Assembly (NCBI RefSeq): GCF_018614955.1
Contig: NZ_JAGGNV010000005.1
Coordinates: 62,001-126,000, forward strand
DNA length: 64,000 bases
Direction: 5' to 3'
Source of the DNA: Variovorax paradoxus
Lineage (GTDB): Bacteria; Pseudomonadota; Gammaproteobacteria; Burkholderiales; Burkholderiaceae_C
This document shows positions 26,929-35,044 of this stretch, in pieces (position 1 is the stretch's first letter; every line of letters starts with the position of its first letter). Made by a program: the position numbers and the translations under genes. Below the pieces are notes generated by a model. It was not told where the DNA came from. It was given only the letters and a program-made list of their open reading frames with translations, and made no database searches.

Positions 26929-28653
26929 CTACGCGCGCGGCCGTGCCTGCGCGGCCTGGGTGATCGACGACAGCGTGCCGCGCGTCGTGATCACCTCGGG
27001 ATCCAGCGGAATCTCGATCAGCGTCCCCGTATCGGCCGCCAGCGCGCGCAGCAGCGCCGCTTCGAACTGGGCGGTCTCGGTCACGCGTTCGGCCGCATAG
27101 CCGTAGGCGCGGGCCAGCGCGCAGAAGTCCGGATTGCGCAAGGCCGTGCCGCTGACATTCGCCGGGTACTCGCGCTCCTGGTGCATGCGAATGGTGCCGA
27201 ACATGCTGTTGTTGAGCAGCACGATGATGCTCTTGCCGCCGTGCTGCGAAGCGGTGGCGAGCTCCTGTCCGTTCATCAGGAAGTCGCCGTCGCCGGCGAT
27301 GGTGAAGGCGATGCGCCCGGTCGCGAGGTTGGCCGCGATGCCGGCGGGCACGCCGTAGCCCATGGCGCCACTGGTCGGCGCGAGCTGCGTCTTGTGGCCC
27401 TTCGCGAGGCCGTGGTAGCGGAAGTAGCGATGCACCCAGCTCGCGAAGTTGCCCGCGCCGTTGGTGATGGCCGCGTCCTCGGGCAGGTGCTGCTGCAGCA
27501 GCCGAACCACCGCCGCCATGTCGACCGCGCCGCGCGGCGTCTCGGCCGGCAGGCCCGCGAGGGCCTGGGGCTCGAGGTTCGCGAGGTAGTCCGCGTTGGC
27601 CTGCGCCGTCCACGCTTCCCACGGCAGTTCGGCCGGCGCGCTCAGCACCTCGAGGCTGCGTGCGGCCGCGCTCATGCCTGCATTGATGGCCAGGTCGGCC
27701 TGGTAGACGCGGTTGAGCTCTTCGGCGCTCGCATGGATGTGCACCAGCGTCTGCCTTGCCTTCGGCGCTTCGAGCAGCGTATAGCCGCCGGTGGTCATCT
27801 CGCCGAGGCGCGGACCGATCGCGAGGACCAGGTCGCTCTGCTTCACGCGCTCGGCCAGCTTCGGATTGATCGCGATGCCGACGTCGCCGGCATAGAGCGG
27901 ATGATGGTTGTCGAAGGTGTCCTGGAAGCGGAAGGCATTGGCGACCGGCAGCCGCCAGTTCTCCGCGAAGCGTTGCAGTGCCTGGGCCGCCTGCACAGTC
28001 CAGCCGCCGCCGCCGGCGATCACCAGCGGGCGCTCGGCCTTCATCAGCAGTTCGCGCAATGTACGCAAGGCGCCGGGGTCGCTCCAGGGCTGCACGGCCT
28101 CCACGCGGGCCAGCGGCCGCGCCGAGGTCATGGTGCGCAGCATGTCTTCGGGCAGCACGAGCACCACCGGCCCGGGACGGCCGTTCATCGCCGTGGCGAA
28201 GGCGCGCGCCACGTACTCGGGAATGCGGTCGGCATCGTCGATGCGCTCTACGCGCTTGGCGAAGCCCTTGGTGCTGGGGCCGAAGAAGCTGCCGTAGTCG
28301 ACCTCCTGGAAGGCCTCGCGATCGCGGAAGTCGCTGCCGACGTCGCCCACGAAAAGCACCATCGGCGTCGAATCCTGGAAAGCGTTGTGCACGCCGATCG
28401 AGGCATTGGTGGCGCCCGGGCCGCGCGTGACGAAGCAGATGCCCGGCCGGCCGCCGAGCTTGCCGTGCGCCTCGGCCATGAACGCGGCCCCACCCTCCTG
28501 CCGATTGACGATGAACCGGATGTATTCGCCGTAGGCATGGAAGCCGTCGAGCACCGCCAGAAAACTCTCGCCCGGGACGCCGAAGGCCAGCTCCACGCCT
28601 TGCTCGACCAGGCACTCGACGATCAAATGGCCTGCGGGTTGCGATGAACTCAT
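26929..28653 (-). CDS. Thiamine-diphosphate enzyme, acetolactate-synthase-like
   Basis: 574 residues with the three domains of the family. The N-terminal PYR domain has FGVPGESFLAVLDG and the catalytic glutamate in RQEGGAAFMAEAHGKL. The middle domain carries GGGGW. The C-terminal PP domain has the ThDP motif GDGDFLMNGQELATA...LLNN. The FAD-related segment is weakly conserved, and no small regulatory subunit gene is adjacent, so it is probably a catabolic carboligase or decarboxylase rather than the biosynthetic IlvB. It is divergent from tetR, and the shared operator suggests it belongs to the downstream sugar-acid-type regulon. Confidence 0.85.
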   Translation of the reverse strand: MSSSQPAGHLIVECLVEQGVELAFGVPGESFLAVLDGFHAYGEYIRFIVNRQEGGAAFMAEAHGKLGGRPGICFVTRGPGATNASIGVHNAFQDSTPMVLFVGDVGSDFRDREAFQEVDYGSFFGPSTKGFAKRVERIDDADRIPEYVARAFATAMNGRPGPVVLVLPEDMLRTMTSARPLARVEAVQPWSDPGALRTLRELLMKAERPLVIAGGGGWTVQAAQALQRFAENWRLPVANAFRFQDTFDNHHPLYAGDVGIAINPKLAERVKQSDLVLAIGPRLGEMTTGGYTLLEAPKARQTLVHIHASAEELNRVYQADLAINAGMSAAARSLEVLSAPAELPWEAWTAQANADYLANLEPQALAGLPAETPRGAVDMAAVVRLLQQHLPEDAAITNGAGNFASWVHRYFRYHGLAKGHKTQLAPTSGAMGYGVPAGIAANLATGRIAFTIAGDGDFLMNGQELATASQHGGKSIIVLLNNSMFGTIRMHQEREYPANVSGTALRNPDFCALARAYGYAAERVTETAQFEAALLRALAADTGTLIEIPLDPEVITTRGTLSSITQAAQARPRA

Positions 28654-28680
28654 GGACGTGATGCCTCTGTTGCAATATAG

Positions 28681-28703
28681 GTGCGCGGATTATCTGCGCG
28701 CAC
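28681..28703. promoter_or_regulatory. Inverted repeat in the ThDP-enzyme upstream region
   Basis: GTGCGCG and CGCGCAC are perfect 7-bp arms around GATTATCTG. It lies between the ThDP-enzyme start and the TetR operator and may be a separate operator or leader hairpin. Confidence 0.35.
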
Positions 28704-28720
28704 CAAAAACCCCTTGCCTT

Positions 28721-28740
28721 AATTCACCAATTGGTTAAAT
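28721..28740. promoter_or_regulatory. TetR operator copy 1 (divergent promoter)
   Basis: AATTCACCAA-TTGGTTAAAT is a 20-bp near-palindrome matching the dyad at 29456-29475 in sequence and length (AATTCAC..TTGGT.AA.T). It sits between possible -35 TTGCCT (28714) and -10 TAAATT (28736) boxes of tetR, which would give autorepression. Confidence 0.65.
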
Positions 28741-28747
28741 TCCGCCC

Positions 28748-29395
28748 ATGAAGGCTCCATCCCCCGCGCCCACCGAACCGCGCTCGCGCGATGCCGATCG
28801 CTCGCAACTCGCAATCCTCGCCTCGGCGCGGGACGAGTTCGCGCAGCGCGGCCTCGCCGGTGCGCGCATGGACAGCATCGCGGCGCGCGCCGGGCTCAAC
28901 AAGCGCCTGATCTACTACTACTTCGGCAGCAAGGACGACCTGTTCCTGGCCGTGCTCGAACGCACCTACGCCGACATCCGCGAGGCGGAGCAGATGCTCC
29001 ACCTCGACGAGATCGAGCCGGTCGAAGCGATCCGCCGGCTGATCTCCTTCACCTGGCACTACTACCTCGAGCACCCCGAGTTCATCACGCTGCTCAACAG
29101 CGAAAACCTGCACCGCGCGGCGCATCTCAAGCGCTCGGACCGCATCCAGGAAATGAACTCGCCGCTGGTCCAGCTGCTCGACACGGTGCTCGAGCGCGGC
29201 CGCAGGGACAACCTCTTCCGCGCCGGCGTCGACCCGGTGCAGCTCTACATCTCCGTCGCTTCGCTCTGCTACTTCTACCTCTCGAACAACGACACGCTGT
29301 CGGCCGTCTTCGGCCGCGACCTGCGCGCGCCCAAGGCCATGGCGCAGCGCCTGTCGCACATGACCGACCTGGTGCTGGGCTACGTGCTGCGCTGA
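28748..29395 (+). CDS. TetR/AcrR family regulator
   Basis: 215 residues. The TetR helix-turn-helix occupies about 20-65 (ILASARDEFAQRGLAGARMDSIAARAG, then LIYYYFGSKDDLF). The C-terminal part is a ligand-binding domain of the type seen in catabolic repressors. It is divergent from the ThDP-enzyme gene and lies upstream of the 11-gene operon. Two matching 20-bp dyads point to control of both transcription units. The predicted -10 box places the transcript start at or near the ATG, so the mRNA may be nearly leaderless. The ligand is unknown, presumably a pathway intermediate. Confidence 0.9.
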   Translation: MKAPSPAPTEPRSRDADRSQLAILASARDEFAQRGLAGARMDSIAARAGLNKRLIYYYFGSKDDLFLAVLERTYADIREAEQMLHLDEIEPVEAIRRLISFTWHYYLEHPEFITLLNSENLHRAAHLKRSDRIQEMNSPLVQLLDTVLERGRRDNLFRAGVDPVQLYISVASLCYFYLSNNDTLSAVFGRDLRAPKAMAQRLSHMTDLVLGYVLR

Positions 29396-29421
29396 TACGG
29401 GTATCTCCTAGGGTCCGGCCG

Positions 29422-29451
29422 TTGACGGGCCGGCGAGTGGCTTCCTAGAAT
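29422..29451 (+). promoter_or_regulatory. Sigma-70 promoter of the catabolic operon
   Basis: TTGACG (29422-29427) and TAGAAT (29446-29451) are separated by 18 bp. The predicted start near 29458 falls inside the TetR operator that follows. Confidence 0.65.
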
Positions 29452-29455
29452 CGCT

Positions 29456-29475
29456 AATTCACTTTTTGGTGAATT
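29456..29475. promoter_or_regulatory. TetR operator copy 2 (operon promoter)
   Basis: AATTCACTTT-TTGGTGAATT matches the first copy and covers the predicted transcription start, a classic repression position. AAGGAG of the first gene follows within 10 nt. Confidence 0.7.
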
Positions 29476-29493
29476 GCACACAAGGAGACTCCC

Positions 29494-30471
29494 ATGCGAC
29501 CCACCACCCGACGTACCGCCCTCATCGCCGCGCTCGCGCTCTGCACCTCGTTCGTCGCCGCGGCGCAGGGCGCCTATCCCAACAAGCCGATCCGCGTGAT
29601 CGTGCCGTTCGCGGCCGGCAGCACCACCGACATCATTGCGCGCGCCATCGCCGACAAGATGGGGGCCAGCATGGGCCAGACCCTGGTGATCGACAACCGC
29701 GGCGGCGCCAGCGGCACCATCGGCCAGCAGGCCGTGGCCACGGCCGCGCCGGACGGCTACACGATCATGATCCACTCGTCCTCGCACACGGTCAGCCCCT
29801 CGACCTTCGCCAAGCTGCCCTTCGACACGGTGGGCGACTTCGCCGGCGTCACGCCGATCGCCTCGCTGCCGAACGCGCTGGTGATCTCGCCCTCGAAGAA
29901 CATCAAGACGCTGAAGGAGCTGATTGCCGCCGCCAAGGCCAAGCCCGGCAGCATCAACTTCGCCTCCGCCGGCCAAGGCAGCGCCACGCACCTGAACGCG
30001 GAGAAGTTCAAGCTGGCCGCCAACATCGACGCAACCAACATCCCGTTCAAGGGCTCGGCCGAAGCCGTGACCGAAGTGCTGGCCGGCCGCGTCGACTACT
30101 ACTTCTCGCCGATCGCGCCGGTCATCGGCCAGATCAAGGACGGCCAGCTGCTCGCGCTGGCCGTGGGCTCGCCCAAGCGCGCGGCTGCGCTGCCCGACGT
30201 GCCGACCACGACCGAAGCCGGCGTGCCCGGCTCCGAGTTCAATTTCTGGATCGGAATGATGGCGCCCGCCAAGACGCCGCGCGAGATCGTTAACCGGCTG
30301 CACGACGAGGTCGCGAAGGCGCTCGCCAGCCCGGAAGTCAAGGAACGCTTCCTGAAACTCGGCGCCGACGCCTGGACCCTCAAGCCCGAGCAGTTCGATG
30401 CCTACCTCAAGGAAGAAATCGCCAGCAACGCCAAGCTCGTGAAGGCTGCCGGCCTCACGCCGACGCAGTAA
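29494..30471 (+). CDS. Bug-family substrate-binding protein (TTT transporter), operon copy 1
   Basis: 325 residues with a Sec signal peptide (TALIAALALCTSFVAAAQG, cleavage near residue 25). YPNKPIRVIVPFAAGSTTDIIARAIADKM and VVIDNRGGASG-type loops are Bug signatures. It is a periplasmic receptor of tripartite tricarboxylate transporters, usually for carboxylates. First gene of the operon, with AAGGAG upstream. A second Bug gene precedes tctBA in the same operon. Confidence 0.93.
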   Translation: MRPTTRRTALIAALALCTSFVAAAQGAYPNKPIRVIVPFAAGSTTDIIARAIADKMGASMGQTLVIDNRGGASGTIGQQAVATAAPDGYTIMIHSSSHTVSPSTFAKLPFDTVGDFAGVTPIASLPNALVISPSKNIKTLKELIAAAKAKPGSINFASAGQGSATHLNAEKFKLAANIDATNIPFKGSAEAVTEVLAGRVDYYFSPIAPVIGQIKDGQLLALAVGSPKRAAALPDVPTTTEAGVPGSEFNFWIGMMAPAKTPREIVNRLHDEVAKALASPEVKERFLKLGADAWTLKPEQFDAYLKEEIASNAKLVKAAGLTPTQ

Positions 30472-30495
30472 GGACCCAAGGAAGGAAATACATAC

Positions 30496-31659
30496 ATGGC
30501 ACAGCAACGACTCGGAATCATCATGCACGGCGTCACCGGACGCATGGGCATGAACCAGCACCTGATCCGCTCCATCGTCGCGATCCGCGCCCAGGGCGGC
30601 GTCACGCTTTCCAACGGCGACCGGGTGATGCCCGACCCGATCCTCATCGGCCGCAACGCCGAGAAGATCGAGGCGCTGGCCAAGGCGCACGGCATCCAGC
30701 GCTGGGGCACAGACCTCGACCGCGCGCTCGAGAACAAGGACGACACGATCTTCTTCGACGCCGGCACCACGCAGATGCGCCCCACCCTGCTGGCCAAGGC
30801 CATCCGCGCCGGCAAGCATGTCTACTGCGAGAAGCCGATCGCCACCAACCTCAACGAGGCGGTGGAGATCGCACGCCTGGCCGAAGGCTCGGGCCTCAAG
30901 CACGGCGCGGTGCAGGACAAGCTCTTCCTGCCCGGCCTGCGCAAGCTCGACATGCTGCGCCGCGCCGGCTTCTTCGGTCGCATGCTCTCGGTGCGCCTGG
31001 ATTTCGGCTACTGGGTGTTCGAGGGCGACCTGCAGCCGATCCAGCGTCCGTCGTGGAACTACCGCAAGGAAGACGGCGGCGGCATGATCCTGGACATGAT
31101 GTGCCACTGGCGCTATGTGCTCGACAACCTGTTCGGCGAGGTGCAGTCGGTGTCCTGCCTCGGCGCCACGCACATCCCGAAGCGCTGGGACGAGGACGGC
31201 AAGCCCTACGAAGCGACGGCCGACGACGCCGCCTACGCCACCTGCGACCTGCGCGGCCACAACGGCGAGCCGGTGATCGCGCAGCTCAACATGAGCTGGG
31301 CCACGCGCGTGCGCCGCGACGACCTCGTGACCTTCCATGTCGACGGCACCGACGGCTCTGCCGTCGCCGGGCTGTCCTCCTGCCGCGCCCAGTCGCGCGT
31401 CGCCACGCCGCGCCCGGTGTGGAACCCGGACGAGAAGCAGACCATGAACTTCCTCGACCAGTGGCAGGAGATTCCCGACTCGCAGGCCTACGACAACGGC
31501 TTCAAGATCCAGTGGGAGCACTTCATCCGCCATGTGGTGGAGAACGCGCCCTACAAGTGGACGCTGCCCGAAGGCGCCAAGGGCGTGCAGCTGGTCGAGG
31601 CTGCGCTCGAATCTTGGAAGGACCGGCGCTGGATCGACGTGCCGGCGCTGAAGATCTGA
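30496..31659 (+). CDS. Gfo/Idh/MocA family oxidoreductase
   Basis: 387 residues. The N-terminal Rossmann part has LGIIMHGVTGRMGMNQHLIRS and a nucleotide-binding region through ILIGRNAEKIEALA. YCEKPIATNL carries the conserved EKP lysine of the family. The C-terminal alpha/beta domain includes WNYRKEDGGGMILDMMCHWRYV. NAD(P)-dependent oxidation of a sugar, inositol or sugar-acid hydroxyl is the family reaction; the substrate is unknown. It lies 24 nt after the Bug gene with AAGGAAGG upstream. Confidence 0.9.
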   Translation: MAQQRLGIIMHGVTGRMGMNQHLIRSIVAIRAQGGVTLSNGDRVMPDPILIGRNAEKIEALAKAHGIQRWGTDLDRALENKDDTIFFDAGTTQMRPTLLAKAIRAGKHVYCEKPIATNLNEAVEIARLAEGSGLKHGAVQDKLFLPGLRKLDMLRRAGFFGRMLSVRLDFGYWVFEGDLQPIQRPSWNYRKEDGGGMILDMMCHWRYVLDNLFGEVQSVSCLGATHIPKRWDEDGKPYEATADDAAYATCDLRGHNGEPVIAQLNMSWATRVRRDDLVTFHVDGTDGSAVAGLSSCRAQSRVATPRPVWNPDEKQTMNFLDQWQEIPDSQAYDNGFKIQWEHFIRHVVENAPYKWTLPEGAKGVQLVEAALESWKDRRWIDVPALKI

Positions 31660-31669
31660 GGATCGACCG

Positions 31670-32857
31670 ATGGCTCTCTCCCTGACTCTTCCGACTGCAG
31701 CGGGCGCGCTCGCGCCGTACACGCTGCGCGGCACGACGCCGGTCAAGCCGCCTGCGGACGTCAAGTTCAACCGCATCGCCTACTCGGCCGCGCACGTGGT
31801 GGCCGATCCGCTCGCAGCCATCGACCCCTGGCTCGAATGCGCCGTCGACTGGGACGCCACCATCGCCTACCGCCGCCATCTGTGGTCGCTGGGCCTGGGC
31901 GTGGCCGAGGCCATGGACACCGCGCAGCGCGGCATGGGCCTGGACTGGCCGACCTCGCTCGAGCTGATCCGCCGCTCGCTCGACGCGGCGAAGGACGTGC
32001 CGGGCGCGCTGGTCGCCTCCGGCTGCGGCACCGACCACCTGAGCCTGATCGATGTGAAGAACGTCGACGATGTGATCCGCGCCTACGAAGAGCAGATGGA
32101 AGCCATCGAGTCGCTCGGCGGCAAGCTGATCGTGATGGCGAGCCGCGCGCTGGCCCATGTCGCCAAGAGCCCGGCCGACTACGAGCGCGTCTACGACCGC
32201 ATCCTCTCCCAGGCAAAACAGTCGGTAGTGCTGCACTGGCTCGGCGACATGTTCGATCCCGCGCTGGCAGGCTACTGGGGCACCAAGAATGTCGATGCGG
32301 CGATGGACACCGCGCTCGCCATCATCGCGGCGCATCCGCACAAGGTGGACGGCATCAAGATCTCGCTGCTCGACAAGGACAAGGAGATCGCGATGCGCCG
32401 CCGCCTGCCGGCGGGTGTGCGCATGTACACCGGCGACGACTTCAACTATGCCGAGCTGATCGCGGGCGACGGATTCGGCAGCGAGCCGACGCACGGGAAG
32501 AGCGACGCGCTGCTGGGCATCTTCGACGCCATCGCGCCGGCGGCGAGCGCCGCACTGGGCGAACTGGCGCAGGGCAACACCGAGAAATTCCATGCGATCC
32601 TCGGTCCCACGGTGCCGCTGTCGCGCCACATCTTCGCGGCGCCCACGCGCTTCTACAAGACCGGCGTGGTGTTCATGGCCTGGCTCAACGGCCACCAGAA
32701 GCACTTCGCGATGGTCGGCGGCCAGCAGAGCACGCGTTCGCTGCCGCACTTCGCCGAGCTGTTCCGGCTGGCCGATGCAGCCAACCTGCTGGAGCAGCCC
32801 GAGCTGGCTGTCTCGCGCATGAAAACGCTGCTCGCGATGCACGGCGTCGACGGCTGA
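31670..32857 (+). CDS. DUF993 dihydrodipicolinate-synthase-like protein
   Basis: 395 residues of the DUF993 family, a distant branch of the DapA/NAL TIM barrels. VDGIKISLLDKDKEI places a lysine at the Schiff-base position (residue about 228), and RMYTGDDFNYAELIAGDG matches the following phosphate/carboxylate-site loop. Aldolase or dehydratase chemistry on a keto-acid is therefore plausible but unproven. It lies 10 nt after the oxidoreductase gene, a recurrent pairing in Burkholderiales as far as I recall. Confidence 0.85.
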   Translation: MALSLTLPTAAGALAPYTLRGTTPVKPPADVKFNRIAYSAAHVVADPLAAIDPWLECAVDWDATIAYRRHLWSLGLGVAEAMDTAQRGMGLDWPTSLELIRRSLDAAKDVPGALVASGCGTDHLSLIDVKNVDDVIRAYEEQMEAIESLGGKLIVMASRALAHVAKSPADYERVYDRILSQAKQSVVLHWLGDMFDPALAGYWGTKNVDAAMDTALAIIAAHPHKVDGIKISLLDKDKEIAMRRRLPAGVRMYTGDDFNYAELIAGDGFGSEPTHGKSDALLGIFDAIAPAASAALGELAQGNTEKFHAILGPTVPLSRHIFAAPTRFYKTGVVFMAWLNGHQKHFAMVGGQQSTRSLPHFAELFRLADAANLLEQPELAVSRMKTLLAMHGVDG

Positions 32858-32884
32858 TCGCACACGCCACACGGGGATCGCCAC

Positions 32885-33907
32885 ATGCCATTGCCCGACC
32901 GCTTCGAAGACCTCGAACAGCTCGAGGACGTGATGTCGCAGCCTTCCGCGGCGCTCATGCAGACGCTGCGGAAGGTCGAGGGCGACATCCTTGTGCTGGG
33001 CGTCGGCGGCAAGATGGGTCCCACGCTGGCCCGCATGGCCCAGCGGGCGACGCCGGGCCGCCGCGTGATCGGCGTGGCGCGCTTTTCCGAGCCTGGCCTG
33101 CGCGATCGGCTCGAAGACCAGGGCGTCGAGTGCATCGAAGCCGACCTGCTCTCGCGCGAGACGCTAGGCGCCCTGCCCGACGCGCCGAACGTGGTCTTCA
33201 TGGCCGGACGCAAGTTCGGTTCCTCCGGCAGCGAATGGCTGACCTGGGCGATGAACGCCCACGTGCCGGCACTGGTGGCGGAGCGTTGGCGCAATTCGCG
33301 CATCGTGGCGTTCTCGACCGCCTGCGTGTACCCCTTCGCCGACGTGCGCGGACCGGGCGCGCGCGAAGACGTGCCGCCGACACCGCCGCCCGGCGAGTAC
33401 GCGAACTCCTGCGTCGCGCGCGAGCGCATGTTCCAGCACTTCTCGCACCTGCATGGCACCGCAGGGCGGTTGATCCGGCTCTCGTATGCGATCGACATGC
33501 GCTACGGTGTGCTGCATGACCTGGCACAAAAACTCATCGCGCGCGAGCCGATCGATCTGACGATGGGCCACGCCAACATCATCTGGCAGGGCGAAGCCAA
33601 CGACTGGACGCTGCGCACCCTGGCCCACTGCGACACGCCGACCTCGCCGCTCAACCTGAGCGGGCCGGCGATCTCGATTCGCGAAGCGGCGGAAGGGCTG
33701 GCGCAGCGCCTAGGCGTCGAAGCGCTCTTCACCGGCCGCGAGGCCGATACCGCCTGGCTGATCGACTGCCGCCGCGCCTTCGAACTCTTCGGTCCGCAAC
33801 AGGTCACGCTCGCGCGCATGCTGGACTGGACGGCCGACTGGACCCGCCGTGGAATGACCAGCCTCGGCAAGCCGACCCATTTCGAAGCGCGCGACGGCAG
33901 GTACTGA
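32885..33907 (+). CDS. NAD-dependent epimerase/dehydratase (extended SDR)
   Basis: 340 residues. The Rossmann motif ILVLGVGGKMGPTLARMA near residue 36 is degenerate (GxGGxxG), NVVFMAGRKFG follows, and the active-site type sequence is SNSCVARERMF-like (EYANSCVARERMF) instead of the classical YxxxK. The YxxxK tyrosine is not obvious, so catalytic competence as a standard epimerase is uncertain. It overlaps functionally with the operon (27-nt gap before, 1-nt gap to the next gene). Confidence 0.8.
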   Translation: MPLPDRFEDLEQLEDVMSQPSAALMQTLRKVEGDILVLGVGGKMGPTLARMAQRATPGRRVIGVARFSEPGLRDRLEDQGVECIEADLLSRETLGALPDAPNVVFMAGRKFGSSGSEWLTWAMNAHVPALVAERWRNSRIVAFSTACVYPFADVRGPGAREDVPPTPPPGEYANSCVARERMFQHFSHLHGTAGRLIRLSYAIDMRYGVLHDLAQKLIAREPIDLTMGHANIIWQGEANDWTLRTLAHCDTPTSPLNLSGPAISIREAAEGLAQRLGVEALFTGREADTAWLIDCRRAFELFGPQQVTLARMLDWTADWTRRGMTSLGKPTHFEARDGRY

Positions 33908-33908
33908 G

Positions 33909-34976
33909 ATGCACTACTCGGAAATCCCCCCTGCCTCGCTCGCGCTGCTGAAGCGCGGCACCGTGATTCCCGCCCACTTGCTCGCACTCGATGCCGACCG
34001 CAAGCTCGACGAACGCCGCCAGCGTGCGATGAGCCGCTACTACCTCGACGCCGGCGCCGGCGGCCTGGCCGTGGGCGTGCATTCGACACAGTTCGCGATC
34101 CGCGAGGCGGGCCTGTACATGCCGGTGCTCGAGCTCGCGATGCAGGAAGCGCTCACCTGGCAACCGCTGGACGGCAAGCGGCCGCTCTTCATGGTCGCCG
34201 GCCTGGCCGGCTCGACCGCGCAAGCCGAAGCCGAAGCGCTCACCGCGCGCGGGCTCGGCTACCACGCCGGCCTGCTGAGCCTGGCCGCGCTGAAGGGGGC
34301 GAGCGAAGACGCGCTCATCGACCATTGCCGCGCCGTGGCCGAGCTCATGCCGCTGGTCGGCTTCTACCTGCAGCCCGCGGTGGGCGGCATCCATCTGCCC
34401 GCCAGCTTCTGGCGCCGCTTCGCCGCGATCGACAACGTGGTGGCGATCAAGATGGCGCCCTTCAATCGCTACCGCACGCTGGACGTGCTGCGCGGCGTGG
34501 TCGAGGCCGGCGCCGAGGCGCGCATCACGCTCTACACCGGCAACGACGACCACATCGTGCTGGACCTGCTCACGCCCTACCGCTTCATGCGCGACGGCAA
34601 GGAAGTGACGGTGCGCATCAAGGGCGGCCTGCTCGGGCACTGGAGCGTGGGCACACGCCGCGCGGTGCAGCTGCTCGCGCGCATCCACGACATCGCTTCG
34701 GCCCCATCGGTACCCACGGAGTTGCTGACGCTCGACGCGCAGGTGACCGACTGCAACGCCGCCCTGTTCGACGTCGCCAACGAATTCCGCGGCTGCATCG
34801 CCGGCTGCCACGAGGTGCTCCGGCGCCAGGGCCTGCTGGCCGGCACCTGGTGCCTCGATCCGCACGAAGGCTTGAGCCCGGGCCAGGACAGCGAGCTCAC
34901 GCGCGTGCACGACGCCTACCCCGATCTGCACGACGACGGCTTCGTCGCCGAACATCTGAAGCGCTGGCTGAGCTGA
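33909..34976 (+). CDS. Dihydrodipicolinate-synthase-family protein
   Basis: 355 residues of the DapA/NAL family. GFYLQPAVGG places the tyrosine of the YxxP site, and VVAIKMAPFNRYRT provides the Schiff-base lysine. The family cleaves or condenses pyruvate-like keto acids with aldehydes. It starts one base after the SDR stop. It is clearly distinct from the DUF993 protein two genes upstream, so the operon encodes two different lysine-dependent aldolase-type enzymes. Confidence 0.88.
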   Translation: MHYSEIPPASLALLKRGTVIPAHLLALDADRKLDERRQRAMSRYYLDAGAGGLAVGVHSTQFAIREAGLYMPVLELAMQEALTWQPLDGKRPLFMVAGLAGSTAQAEAEALTARGLGYHAGLLSLAALKGASEDALIDHCRAVAELMPLVGFYLQPAVGGIHLPASFWRRFAAIDNVVAIKMAPFNRYRTLDVLRGVVEAGAEARITLYTGNDDHIVLDLLTPYRFMRDGKEVTVRIKGGLLGHWSVGTRRAVQLLARIHDIASAPSVPTELLTLDAQVTDCNAALFDVANEFRGCIAGCHEVLRRQGLLAGTWCLDPHEGLSPGQDSELTRVHDAYPDLHDDGFVAEHLKRWLS

Positions 34977-35044
34977 GCCGCTTCATTTTTCTCAAAGGTT
35001 TTCGCATCCCGTTTCCCCAGTCCAACTCATCACCAGGAGACACC

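Noticed and set aside
28681..28703. Intrinsic terminator in the divergent ThDP/TetR region
   Set aside because: The GC-rich dyad has no following T-run on either strand and lies in a promoter region; kept only as a possible operator.
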